Assembly: GCA_019614645.1 (NCBI GenBank)
Contig: JABWDB010000038.1
Span: 558,001-622,000 of the forward strand
Length of the DNA stretch: 64,000 nt
Direction of reading: 5' to 3'
DNA from: Stratiolaelaps scimitus
Lineage: Eukaryota; Arthropoda; Arachnida; Mesostigmata; Laelapidae
The notes under the pieces were generated by a model. The model was not told the origin of the DNA and made no database searches. It saw nothing but the letters and a program-made list of their open reading frames with translations. This document shows, in pieces, positions 1-9,499 of this stretch (the stretch's first letter is position 1; the number at the start of each line of letters is the position of its first letter). The position numbers and the translations under genes were made by a program.

Positions 1-538
1 ATTCTTTATACTTGAGCGTCTTCCATCTGCAATAGCACTGTGCAAAACTATTATGCAGTCCAACGTTGAAGGGGTTAGTGTTCTTCGGAAAAGGAACAGC
101 CAGAAGTGAGCAACAACAACTGCTACTGTCACTAGAAACATCCTTCGAGGCGGAATGATGATAGCCAACGCGAGGCAGGCTTAAACTACTAGTTTGCAGC
201 CTGCGTAGGCCATTGTCAAACAATGTGCCAATAGGGTCAAAAGCGCCGACAGCCTCAGGGACAACTATTTCTTCCCAGGGTAATTTTCAACAAAACGCCT
301 TCAAATTTGCTGCCAGTTCCTTTCCCCCTTCACTCTGTGAATTCTCTATTTTTTCCTTGTCACAAAGCCTCTCATAAGCAGTCCGATTTTGAAGCCATAG
401 CGTCAATGGTCTTTTGTCAGAGCTGTTGAACGATTCTACGATGGACACGATTACACGAGTATAGGAAGACCAAAACGGACTACACACGGTGGAGCCGAAT
501 CCTTCTTTATAAAAGACTTGCGGTGCTATCTCTACCAT
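1..538 (-). CDS. Partial coding exon of an unrecognised gene, interrupted by one in-frame TGA
   Basis: Read on the minus strand, one frame runs from 538 to the left edge of the window with a single interruption, a TGA at 287-289. About 83 codons lie before it and about 95 after it, all in the same phase. Both parts look protein-like: mixed hydrophobic and charged residues, serine/cysteine-rich near the end, ending ...RWKTLKYKE at the window edge. A possible splice acceptor (GGTAGAG) lies near 529 and would drop the first ATG codons. The frame is incomplete because it leaves the window. I do not recognise the family. The TGA could be a disabling mutation, a sequencing error, a recoded codon or a true terminator with a chance downstream frame. 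A frame of this length with one stop is not impossible by chance in 64 kb. Confidence 0.4.
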
Positions 539-679
539 TTATGTGTTTAGTGTGTGCAGCAGAGGAAGGTTCGTATAGGTGATCTATTTATAAGAAGATG
601 CAATATACTATTGCAAAGGATCGTTGAGAACAAGAAGCTTTAGAGGTACAAATGTTGTTACGGTGGTCAATAAACAAAA

Positions 680-886
680 GTTACTTGTATATGCTCATAT
701 TCCATCGAGCCCATCACGGCTTGACTAATCGTGAAAATTGCTTCTTGACAAACTCGATGTCTTTCGCTGGAGTGGCTTACTAATGGTTCTTCATGATCGT
801 TTCGGGTCGACACAATGCAAACGCCCGGCATATTGGAAACTTTCGGAACATCAACGGAGTTCAATCTTCGGATGACCTCACAAATC
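680..886 (-). CDS. Candidate internal exon of the same minus-strand gene
   Basis: The minus-strand frame from about 873 down to 680 reads as about 64 residues of ordinary protein (it contains VIRRLNSVDVPKVSNMPG and later EYEHIQ). It ends at a possible donor, CAA/GTAACT, at about 680. Joining this in phase 0 to a GGTAGAG acceptor near 529 continues into the frame of the exon to its left. On its 5' side the same protein seems to continue in another phase, from a good acceptor (TCTCCTTTCCTAG) near 940, through LKNIFENEIVLHRSIIDL, as if one base were gained or lost near 873. A plus-strand frame of 70 codons (815-1027) overlaps and cannot be fully excluded. No family recognised. Confidence 0.33.
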
Positions 887-1003
887 GATTATCGATCGAT
901 GCAGAACAATTTCATTTTCAAAAATGTTTTTAAGCTAGGAAAGGAGAATCTTGCACATTGTTCTAGCCGAAAAGAGGGATACACAGCCAACAGCTCACTC
1001 ACG

Positions 1004-1226
1004 TCAGCTGTATTTGCCCATTATTGATTAATATAAAGCCTGTTTTACTATAAAACAGGCAACGCCGACGACAACAGCGCCAGAATAACGTCACCCTTGA
1101 AATATACGGGTATAAAATCGATTCCAGCAGGAGTACTATGCCGCGCGATCCACATGCTGTCTCGAGATGAACGAGACTCATAGAAAACGAGGGACTCCAT
1201 CTTGATTAAGATTCCTTCATCTTTTC
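1004..1226 (-). CDS. Candidate exon upstream in the same minus-strand gene
   Basis: Minus-strand reading from about 1226 gives a frame beginning near an acceptor-like CTCTGAAAAG. It includes the peptide RHSTPAGIDFIPVYFKGD and then a leucine/alanine-rich end before a TAG near 1030. A second frame over the same bases stays open to a strong donor-like CTGAC/GTGAGT at about 1003, so the true phase is undecided. It lies between the probable first exon (4918-4799) and the segments to its left, all on the minus strand, which is the main reason to group them. Confidence 0.28.
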
Positions 1227-1266
1227 AGAGGATATTGCAATTCAAAATTACTAATCCGTCAAATTA

Positions 1267-1267
<1 letters not shown>

Positions 1268-1290
<23 letters not shown>
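1268..1290. repeat. TA microsatellite
   Basis: Uninterrupted alternating TA of about 23 bases. One of at least a dozen in this window. Confidence 0.95.
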
Positions 1291-1297
<7 letters not shown>

Positions 1298-2174
1298 GCG
1301 GGGAGTAGGCTTGTAATGGGTAAAACATGGGCCTCCGGGCAGAAAAATAAAGTGAGTTAGAAGTTAAAAAAATATAAGGCTACCGTTTTCCTAACTGTAA
1401 ATTTAAGTCTACGGTTACTTAATATAATATGATGTCTTCATATCCAAGGCAATATTGATGAGTATTAACCTTCTAACCGCAAGGATTCCAGTGGATGATA
1501 ATCACAACTTTATTAATCTCTAGGTATGACGCACACATTATTCAGAGGAGCATGTTTTGAGTCTGGTAGATGCAGAGAGCATATATAAATCTTGTTCAAG
1601 AATTTCGCGCAGCCGTCGATTCTGTCTGAGCCTGTTCGATAGAGATGTTTGCCAGACATTCGGGCACACCAGCGCCCGTCGTGTATCCCGCTTTCATATA
1701 CTCCTTTTCAATGCTCTGATAGCGGAGAAGCTTTGAACTTCTACTATGGAATCTCGTTATCGGCCTTCGATTCTGTTAAATTTCTATGGTCTGCGGATGC
1801 CGCACATACTATATATATCTTCACCACTGCGCTCTAACTCAGTATCCCCAGCCGAAGTTCATCCGCCTTCAGCTATGATACTTCGTACACGAGGCCAGTT
1901 AGCAGTGACCATCTGTGGCAACACCACCCTCAACATGTCGAATAGCATGTCTGGCATGTACCACTGTCACACACACAACTCGGTTCCCAGTCGGTAATTT
2001 GAACAGTGGTCAAAATTTCAAATAGAATTAACGCTCTTCATATTTTCTTCCCGGCGTTGTTCTTCACTTCAGTTAAATCAGCAAATCGTTGACGACCGCA
2101 GGAGCAAACGGCGTGTGCCAATGTGACCATCGGTGTGTAAGTGTGTCTGTGTTTGAAAACTTTTATTTGAACGG

Positions 2175-2483
2175 TCATTCCCCCTCTTTCCCAATGCCCC
2201 ACAAGCGATTTAGCGCGATCAAAAGCTCGCCGCACTCCTCGGCAAACGCAAGAACAACTCGCAAGAATATGAGCACGATCGACACGATCACTTTCGGGTT
2301 ATCTTTTGTGGTAGAGCCACAATATGGCATTATCACCATGATTAATATAGGCAGATCACCGACGCAAAAACAAGCGGAAATCCACTCAAGGCGACATTTG
2401 CGCTGATGGTGACAGTGATGATCAAATCCATTCACCAGCCAAAATAGATATTTCACAGCATCCTGTTTGACATATTGACATAC
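2175..2483 (-). CDS. Hydrophobic reading frame, possible membrane-protein exon
   Basis: Minus-strand frame of about 100 codons starting just after an acceptor-like GTCAAACAG, beside a CA/TG microsatellite. The translation has two hydrophobic stretches, around DLPILIMVIMPYCGSTTKDN and KVIVSIVLIFLRVVLAFAEE. The layout (helix, short loop with CGS..KDN, helix) faintly recalls the TM2-loop-TM3 region of tetraspanins. The large extracellular loop with its CCG motif was not found, so this is a suggestion only. Other frames over the same bases are also partly open. Confidence 0.2.
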   Translation of the reverse strand, partial: VCQYVKQDAVKYLFWLVNGFDHHCHHQRKCRLEWISACFCVGDLPILIMVIMPYCGSTTKDNPKVIVSIVLIFLRVVLAFAEECGELLIALNRLWGIGKEGE

Positions 2484-2505
2484 ACACACACACACACACA
2501 CACAC
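2483..2505. repeat. CA microsatellite
   Basis: Alternating CA of about 23 bases, followed by a looser CA/TC-rich stretch. Confidence 0.9.
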
Positions 2506-3396
2506 TGATATACTCAAGCATACAGACTCTCATTCACTCATTCAGACGCGTAAAGGCTCACACATACCTCCAACACAACTGAAAGTTTTTTTCCCCCGAT
2601 TTTGTTTTTCGATCAAACTTATGTGAGGGCACTGTTCACAACACTTGTCTCGCACTGTACACTGGACACTACACGATTGATAGCAATGCAAGAAGAGAAA
2701 AGGTGCACCTGGTTACGCACAGCGTTGCGCGGAGCAACTGATTGTGTCGCTCGAGGTGGAACTCCTCAGCAATTGTTTAGTAGTGAATGACATGAGTCGT
2801 TTGACGGCGTCTTCGACGCTCCACTCAATTTTACATCAACTGTGATGGGGGCAGCATGTATTGTGACAGGCGGCGTAACCACTGAATGATTTCGGTGACA
2901 AGCCACCAAATTCACAAACCCCGACCGAGTTGACGTGAGTGCATGCCTCTCTTTCTCGCGCTCTCTCTCTCTTTCTCTGTTCAGCCTGGTGGCTCCGAGC
3001 CGGCTGGCTGATGAGAGACACAAACACACTTAACGCGAGAGAGAGAGAGAGAGGCACACGTACGAGAGCACGTGCGGTCGACGCGGAATTCGGAGCACGA
3101 CTGAGGAAGATGCCGATGAGGAGCACGCCACAATTCGCGTCAGTCCGTCGGCTACCGGTGAGGGCGCCACGATCGTCTCGAAAGGCGCCATCGTACACGC
3201 TATGGCCTCGGCCGCGGCCTCGAATGCGTCTACCCTGCTTTTGCAGGCCCCTTTATGGTCCTTGCAGTCGTCCTACAGACTTGCTTTGGTCCTCACCACC
3301 CCCGGCCCCCCCTGGAGAGCCCCTCGTCCCGGTCCAAGTCGGCCTTCTCTCAACCAACACACACAGCAGCAGCGAGCTCTCCCCTAAGCGAGTGCG

Positions 3397-4281
3397 ATGA
3401 ACGCACATACGGACGGACGACGCACGCGGGCAGCCTGCTTCGTGCTTTGCCCATTGCCCCATTACTCGCCCGGATCGCCACAACCACCACCACCACCACT
3501 ACCACTCGGCTTCCACTTCTATTGTTACTGCCACTGCTACTACGAAAAGCAGTGGACCTCCACGACCACTGTTACCATCCGGCAGAAACCCAGGGGGTTA
3601 CGGGACCACAGCCAGCTGAGGTTAGGGATTCCTGCTTCGTTTCTGTCCTCTACCCAAAGCCATTATGTTGTGCGCGTTCAGCCGCACAGCGAAATCGCGC
3701 GCGCGCGCGCGTTTGCGGCCGTGGGCGTCCTGCATTTCATCGTGGAGTGGATAGATCGCCGTACCCTAACTCTGCGTCTGCCACCTCTTTTGCTGCTGCT
3801 GCTGTTGCTGCTGCTGCGTTTGTCGCTGCCGGCAGGCGGCGGCCTTTTGCGTCTTTTCGTGGCTGCTTCCTGGCTCTGTCCCCCCCACCCCGCCTGCTTC
3901 GTAGTTGACGTGGCTGCTGCTACTGCTCCTGCTGCCGTCGTCGTCGTCGTTGTTGTTGTTGCTGCTGTTGTTGCTGTTGCTAACGTCGTTTTCCTCTCGT
4001 TGATAACAGAGAGGGGGTCACAAAAGGGTCACAAAAGAAACGGCGCAGTATGGACGGGATACAGAAGGGCACCAGTATCGAATAGTCGAAGTAGTAGTGA
4101 GGTTAGCAGTAGAGGCAACAACAGCAGCAGCAGCAGCAACGGTAGTCGTAGTAGCAGGAGACCGAAAAGACTAGAGAACGGGGGCGGAGGGGTTGGTGGT
4201 ACCCGAACTAGTCGTTATTGTTGCTGGCCCCGTCCTTTCCTGGTGATTCTGCTCGCTTGGTCCTGTTTGCTGCCGCCATAG
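3397..4281 (+). CDS. Long low-complexity open frame in the GC-rich block, coding status doubtful
   Basis: A 294-codon plus-strand frame opens with ATG at 3397. It holds proline, leucine, valine/alanine and serine homopolymer-like tracts produced by the triplet repeats, then a basic/glycine-rich part, and ends in a hydrophobic segment (PFLVILLAWSCLLPP). It is the longest open frame in the window, but a second 217-codon frame overlaps it at 3255-3908. Both lengths can be explained by GC-rich composition. It could equally be a 5' UTR or an accidental frame. Confidence 0.2.
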   Translation: MNAHTDGRRTRAACFVLCPLPHYSPGSPQPPPPPLPLGFHFYCYCHCYYEKQWTSTTTVTIRQKPRGLRDHSQLRLGIPASFLSSTQSHYVVRVQPHSEIARARAFAAVGVLHFIVEWIDRRTLTLRLPPLLLLLLLLLLRLSLPAGGGLLRLFVAASWLCPPHPACFVVDVAAATAPAAVVVVVVVVAAVVAVANVVFLSLITERGSQKGHKRNGAVWTGYRRAPVSNSRSSSEVSSRGNNSSSSSNGSRSSRRPKRLENGGGGVGGTRTSRYCCWPRPFLVILLAWSCLLPP

Positions 4282-4371
4282 CCGACATTATCATCTGCAC
4301 ATCAGCAGCGGCCGAAGGAGCAGGACGACGGTATCGGGACCCTATCATGATCCTTTAAAGGAGACCTCCAT

Positions 4372-4578
4372 GTGGACGAGCAGCTCGTCGAAGAGGTCGA
4401 GGAGCAGAGGTCTAACGATTGGGACGACACCGACGACGGCCTAGCGGTCCGGGGGCTGCCGGCTGGCGAAATTGTCGTTTATGCGTGCCGGCGTCACCAC
4501 TTCAACAGTGGTGTAGAGGCGTTTGCCATCAGACAACGTCAGAGGCTAGCAGCCACTCGGGGCTGGGTGCTTGGATGA
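4372..4578 (+). CDS. Acidic open frame at the edge of the GC-rich block
   Basis: A 68-codon plus-strand frame starting from GTG (open upstream to about 4345, no ATG) reads VDEQLVEEVEEQRSNDWDD and continues as ordinary protein sequence to a TGA. It has no convincing acceptor or donor and faces away from the minus-strand exon at 4918-4799. Listed only because its composition differs from the repeat-driven frames before it. Confidence 0.18.
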   Translation: MDEQLVEEVEEQRSNDWDDTDDGLAVRGLPAGEIVVYACRRHHFNSGVEAFAIRQRQRLAATRGWVLG

Positions 4579-4798
4579 GCGGACTTTGGGTGCGGCAATT
4601 CTCTGTAGCAGTAACAGAGAGTGTCAAAAGATCGCGAGTCTAAATGCATTGAGAATTCACATTCAGGCTCTTCTACATGTAGTCGACAGGCTAGATTTTC
4701 AACAGACACCCTCAATTCAAGTCAGTGCAAGACCATCCTTTCAAAAGTCCCCTTTTATTTAAGCACATGGCAGTAAGCCTCTACTTATGGCAACTCAC

Positions 4799-4918
4799 CT
4801 GATAGCGTCTCTGATTGCCTTCTGATGAGACCAGTGATAAATGGTTCAAAATAGTAGCAAAGATGTCTTGTTTTTTAGTTTGAACTCGATCCCCCGCCAT
4901 GGTATGCCGCTGTGCCAT
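4799..4918 (-). CDS. Probable first coding exon of a minus-strand gene
   Basis: On the minus strand an ATG at 4918, in the good initiation context GGAGATGG, opens exactly 40 codons (begins MAQRHTMAGDRVQ, ends NQRRYQ). The frame runs without a stop into a textbook donor, CAG/GTGAGT, at 4799/4798, in phase 0. Upstream, at 5012-5016, is an inverted ATTGG (CCAAT on the gene strand), with two more CCAAT motifs at 5041 and 5053, as expected for a promoter. The frame is also open upstream to about 4981, so an earlier start or an internal exon is possible. Coding-like segments further left on the same strand (1226-1) may be its later exons. Family not recognised. Confidence 0.5.
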
Positions 4919-5004
4919 CTCCGTGGGCCACTTTTCCAGTGCAATTTTGTTTAAAATGAATGCACCCAATCGTCCGTTTCATTTATTTCTAAATATAACT
5001 CTCG

Positions 5005-5060
5005 CTCTCTGTATTGGTCCGTTACTCTTTCTCGGCATATCCAATCTTTGAGCCAATCAA
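5005..5060 (-). promoter_or_regulatory. CCAAT-box cluster upstream of the minus-strand first exon
   Basis: Three CCAAT pentamers lie within about 50 bases (one on the minus strand at 5012-5016, two on the plus strand at 5041 and 5053), roughly 95-140 bases upstream of the proposed ATG. CCAAT boxes are known NF-Y sites in animal promoters. No TATA box is placed with confidence. Confidence 0.3.
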
Positions 5061-5411
5061 AACCCATCCATTTTAACGGCGTCGGAGATGAGCAGTGCTC
5101 CTTTCTGCCTTTTGAGATTAGATCGGCCCATGTCCGGATGTTCTCAGAGAGATTGTTGATGTGTTTGACTGGTTATCAATTGCCGACGTGACCAGAGACT
5201 TGGTGATCGCTGATTGCGCCAAGCTGTGCCTCAGACATTGCAGTTTCTGGCTGGTAATGTTTGTGGCAGACGGTTTTTTTATCTTCCCATAGGAGACATA
5301 CACTATGTATAGGTCGTGACATAGCTGTGCATTACATTTACTCTGTTTCTCTCTCATTGGTATGAAATACATTGTACTACGACTTGCTTCATATATTTAT
5401 AACCAGCAGTT

Positions 5412-5416
5412 ACATA

Positions 5417-5468
<52 letters not shown>
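5412..5468. repeat. Long TA microsatellite
   Basis: About 55 bases of alternating TA with one G interruption, among the longest in the window. Confidence 0.95.
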
Positions 5469-5469
<1 letters not shown>

Positions 5470-5472
<3 letters not shown>

Positions 5473-7290
5473 ACATCGTCGGTAACTCCGTTTCTGTGGC
5501 TCAAGAAAATCGGATGTGACGGCATACTATACCGAAAGTAGGTAAGTAAGTACGAGGGAAGGGCCTACCCTATCCTACATGGCCGCTGCGGTCATTCTAA
5601 GGCACTGTATTGTATGGCTGGACATATCGACTCTGCGGGACTCAGCAGAAGCCCATTCGGACACAGGCCGTCGACCACCCGCATGCCGAGTAGCACACAG
5701 CGGCCAGCGACGTGATACGGGCCATGGCCGTATCATCGCGGCGCGGTGCCACACGAAGCCATTTTCCGCCTGGTCGCACCGGCAACGTTCGCCAAGACAC
5801 GGGTCCTAGGCCATATCGTTCGCTTGGATCTCTCCGTGTCTCTCTATGTCGTCTGATCTCAGGCCCAACCAATCCAACGTAACTGCGTGTTAGCGCTCCC
5901 CCAGACGCGTTCGTAACGGTACTTTCCGCGTGTGCCCTTATCCACTATGAACCCCTGAGCCCACTGAGAGCGAGTGAATGAGATGCGGACATACGGCCAG
6001 ATCTGCTCTCTGCTGGTTAACTATAATAACACTATACCGGAGAAGGCAAAGAGTAAATGAGACGATGGAGCACAAGGGGAAGTAGGCTTGTGTATTTATG
6101 CATTCACATGAAATATGGTCCTCCATAACATTGGGTACAGGTGCCGCTCTGGTTACGATAATGTGGCCTGTATTAAATAAATACTGGTGGTACGTATCAC
6201 CCTGACTATTATAGATATCTATCACAATGCTATGACTATATTGAAAGTTCAATTAACAATGAGCAAGAATAACCTTGATGCTACGGTAACAGTGAGGACA
6301 TGTGTTTCAGTCCGAGAAGAACTTGCGATATCTTCCTTTCCGACTATTTTGAGCTGTCCTTGAAAAATAGAGCTGAATAAAGGCGAACATCAAATGCACT
6401 CAATTTTTCTACTACGTAAAAGCAATGACTTCCCTCATGAAGGCTGAAAAGGAGGTTATAAAAATATGCAACTGTGACGGTGTTACGTTTGAGTAACAGC
6501 TTTAATTTTCACGTTAAAAATAAAGAGGAATTCTAAAAATTCAACAACATTCACTGGAATCGCTGGAATTTAAACGGTTTTCTAATCTTCACAAAAGTCA
6601 ATACCTGGATTCTCCATTCGTGCAGTTTTAAATGCTAATTAGCTGTGTTGGTGCATGGTTTTTCATTTGGCTTGAATTTCAAAGAAATTTACCGATGATG
6701 ACAATGAAATAAAACTGGTCGAGATTTTTAAGCAATCGAATACCGATTCCCTTGTTTACTACGTTTAAACATACATACCTGTTTACGTAGCGGTGCTAAA
6801 TATTCGCCTTGGAAAGAGTATGGCAGGGAACCTAGCCGATAATTATTGTGACCTATAATGGTAATTATAATAATAACATCTAATTAATTGTGTAAACATA
6901 ATCGTTGGTAAAACATGTTAAACTTACTTATGTAGTACATGCGCGCAGGGGAATCCGTCTGCAGAGGCTCCTCTGGGAGACTGCACTCGCCACTCTCTGA
7001 AAAGAATCAGTTTTGATATAGGCTCGTTAGTTTTGTCTTCTATTAATTTATATGACAATTATTAATACTAGATGCAATGTAAGGTGTTCACGTATATAGC
7101 AACCTAATATGGAGGTTGCTAAGATATAATTTTCATGTGATTATATGAAGCAACTACAAGAAACGAGTCCAAAGTACTAAATGCCAAACCACATGATCAT
7201 CTAAAACGAAGGAATGCCCTTGTATATTCAATGTTCCACAGAACTAATGGCAAATCTATGGCCGCTTATGAGGTGAATCCGTTCAGTTTG
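5470..7290. other. Intergenic or intronic stretch with no supported gene
   Basis: AT-rich DNA. Open frames (a 76-codon one on each strand near 5.6-5.9 kb in a small GC-rich patch, and a 104-codon minus-strand one at 6252-5938) lack convincing splice signals. I see nothing else to name here. Confidence 0.4.
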
Positions 7291-7296
7291 GTGGTC

Positions 7297-7372
7297 GCTC
7301 TAACGGAATCGAACTCCGTCATCTTGAAGAATAACAACGTCAGATCTTGAGCTTTGGTAAGCTATGTATTTT
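7297..7372 (-). repeat. Degenerate tRNA-like (SINE head) sequence
   Basis: Read on the minus strand there is an A-box-like TAGCTTACCAAAGCTC and a B-box-like GGAGTTCGATTCC at tRNA-like spacing. The flanks of the B box can pair (ACGGA with TCCGT). No matching acceptor stem is seen, so this is a tRNA-derived retroposon fragment rather than a tRNA gene. It sits next to a TA repeat. Confidence 0.45.
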
Positions 7373-7391
7373 CGTTTTTTCAATATAAATG

Positions 7392-7436
<45 letters not shown>

Positions 7437-7437
7437 T
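7392..7437. repeat. TA microsatellite
   Basis: About 45 bases of alternating TA with short TTTATA interruptions. Confidence 0.93.
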
Positions 7438-7682
7438 TATAATTTCCATATTAAGTATGGTTAATATGGATTTTGGTCTTTCGTTGTACTGAGTGTACAG
7501 TTTTGTGGTTGAGTTGTTTATTCGGTTAATTCGATCCCGCACCATATATTCATATATTCTATGTAGAGTGGGCGAAGGCGATACTGGAATCGAAGGACTC
7601 TCGTGGACGACAATAAGAAAAATGAGTGCTAAGAGAAATCAAGAATTTCAACCAAATTGGTCCCAAGAAATTATTCGTAGTG

Positions 7683-8225
7683 TCAACTAAAGATTTCGTT
7701 AAATCTCAACGGTTTCAGGTTATTACTTCTTGAGTCTAATTCGTAGAAAAGGACATGGCTCAAGGATAGCCGAATATTCGGTAGTATGTTTATGATTGTT
7801 CTTGAAGGAAAATCGTCAAGCAGTCGTTTGTACAGGCACAGTAAAATTTCGTCATATGGAAACGTTTCCCCTTGCGACGATCAAACAGGCAAGTCCCTGT
7901 GATACTCATAGGGTTCCACATACGTAAAGGCGAGCGCCGTTAATGCATATTTAACTATTAGGTAGTTATGCGTCGCTGTGTGCCACAGAGTCTGTCCCTC
8001 GGTGGTCCTTCGGTTAGTAACAACCATATTCCCATAGGAAAGATCGCCTCTGTTTTTCATCCGGTCTAGCTCAATCTGCTCAAAGGGTTCCATGCCATAA
8101 CTAATGATTGTATATTTGCCTGGCACCATGTGTCCAATACACCTACAGCCCATAGCATTATCATGTAACTGGAGTTCTAGCAAATAGATGACCCGAAATC
8201 CATCCGCGGCCCGAGAGGCCGACAT
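7683..8225 (-). pseudogene. Minus-strand protein-like frame with an internal TGA
   Basis: From an ATG at 8225 the minus strand reads 114 residues of ordinary protein (it includes GHMVPGKYTIISYGMEPFEQ) to a TGA at 7883-7881. The same phase then continues for about 65 more residues (it includes GETFPYDEILLCLYKRLLDD) to TGA at 7685-7683. The phase is also open for about 34 codons upstream of 8225, behind a TAA at 8228-8226 that overlaps a donor-like ATCG/GTAAAT. Roughly 215 codons with two stops suggests a decayed gene or retroelement, or exons with unrecognised boundaries. An acceptor-like CTAGAACTCCAG near 8170 is another possible exon start. Family not recognised. Confidence 0.4.
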
Positions 8226-8419
8226 TTACCGATCTTCGAACACGACGAGCGCCACGTGCAGCCTCGCCACCCGATTGGTGCGCCGTTTGCGGCCAACTCG
8301 ACAACTAAATATTGACGTAGTTCTCTGCTCCACCGTTTGGGGCGCCACTGGTATTAACAAATCCTATTTACACAGCACGAAATATGCGGGATTATGTCTG
8401 TCTCAGGTACCATAAACCA

Positions 8420-9180
8420 ACTTAGAAAATCGAGAATTTCACAAGTGTGGAAGCTTTTCGGCTTCTGAGGTATCGTTTTTATTTCTTGTTCCTGACAATG
8501 ACTCGATTATGTCAAATCGTAAGATTGATGTTAAACCCAAACAGATACCGGTATAGTGGTTACTACGCGAAGCGACTTTGAGTAACACTGATATCCGTTG
8601 CCCCTAATCCAGTTAATTAAACGAGAGCTCTCAAGTAGGTTCCACTACAAATAAATCCCCTAGACAATGTATACAAATTTATGTAAATATGGCTCCCGTG
8701 TAAGTTAATATTACGAACTTCGCACGAACTTGCTCTGTTAGATTGTATTCAGTTTCTACTCGAGAGCAGTAGCAATGGAAGCATGTGACCGGAAAACGTC
8801 CTACTGTTAATTACAGTTAGGATATTTTGTATATTTGACTATAATACTTCATTTTAATACATCTTAAAATTCCAGTCGCCAGTGCGTTTGCCAGTTACTA
8901 CTGTCAAGGTGCTTGCTTCTCTACTGCCGCGGCGTGTGATGGCTTCTTCGCAAGTTGACAATACTGGCACAATGAACAATCTAGGCATTTATGTCGCAAT
9001 CTTTTAAACATGGCCATTACGGACTTATTCATGACACTTACATGTGGACACCGGAACTCACTCACCGTATCGTGCCCGTTCATTAATTCACCAGACGAAG
9101 CTGTCTAGGTGATGACAAACTTTTAATCAGTTTAGAAAACGTTCAAATTTCAACACGTATTTCCATGACAATATAACATT
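8420..9180. other. No supported feature
   Basis: AT-rich sequence with only short frames. No repeat, splice-bounded frame or RNA-like structure noticed. Confidence 0.4.
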
Positions 9181-9203
9181 AACATAGTGTTGGCTGAACA
9201 TGT

Positions 9204-9216
<13 letters not shown>

Positions 9217-9234
<18 letters not shown>

Positions 9235-9372
9235 TATGCATAAATGTAAATTGTCCCCCGGGATCGCGTAGGGGCAAAGTCATGGATTTGACACCGTTTG
9301 GTCTATGGTTCGAATCCCACAGGGCACATACGAATATATATATATATATATATATAAATATATATATATATA
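9217..9372 (+). repeat. tRNA-like sequence sandwiched between TA microsatellites
   Basis: Positions 9252-9328 look like a tRNA body of 77 bases. They have TGTCCCC at the 5' end against GGGCACA at the 3' end (nearly complementary), an A-box-like GCGTAGGGGC, and a B box GGTTCGAATCC starting at 9307 with a partial T-stem. TA repeats lie immediately on both sides (9217-9237 and 9336-9372). The D and anticodon arms fold poorly, so a tRNA-derived SINE or tRNA pseudogene is more likely than a working tRNA. Confidence 0.5.
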
Positions 9373-9380
9373 AGTTCCGA

Positions 9381-9472
9381 AACAACCCTTCCGTTCCGTT
9401 TAATTAACTCTACTTCAGAGTCAGTTAATAACCGACTCTGAAGAGTTAATTAAACGGAACGGAACGGTTGTT
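9381..9472. repeat. 92-bp near-perfect palindrome between TA repeats
   Basis: The two halves are inverted copies of one another. An outer arm of 29 bases (aacaacc.ttccgttccg on the left against its complement on the right) has one mismatch. An inner arm of 15 bases (cttcagagtcagtta against taaccgactctgaag) has one mismatch, and the centre is a single base. The only asymmetry is a 3-base insertion (CTA) in the left arm. TA repeats start within 10 bases on the left and directly on the right (9472-9497). It may be a fold-back element or MITE inserted at TA, or an inverted duplication within a microsatellite. Confidence 0.85.
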
Positions 9473-9497
9473 ATATATATATATATATATATATATC
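9472..9497. repeat. TA microsatellite
   Basis: About 25 bases of alternating TA abutting the palindrome. Confidence 0.95.
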
Positions 9498-9499
9498 TA

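Larger units (their letters stand above)
2900..4620. other. GC-rich, CpG-containing block with codon-like repeats
   Basis: Base composition shifts sharply from the AT-rich surroundings. It holds CT and GA runs, a CG-dinucleotide run near 3696-3712, CCACCA tracts near 3480-3505, and TGC/CTG, GTC/GTT and CAG tracts from 3790 to 4140. Such islands usually mark 5' exons, long 5' UTRs or promoters in animal genomes. A tandem duplication of GGGTCACAAAAG lies at about 4015-4037. Frames on both strands stay open because of the composition, so coding cannot be read off length alone. Confidence 0.6.

Noticed and set aside
2175..2483. Firm tetraspanin call
   Set aside because: Only a loose helix-CG-loop-helix resemblance. 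The diagnostic CCG extracellular loop is missing from the neighbourhood.
9252..9328. Functional tRNA gene
   Set aside because: The B box and end pairing look right, but the D and anticodon arms do not fold well and no clear anticodon loop can be placed.
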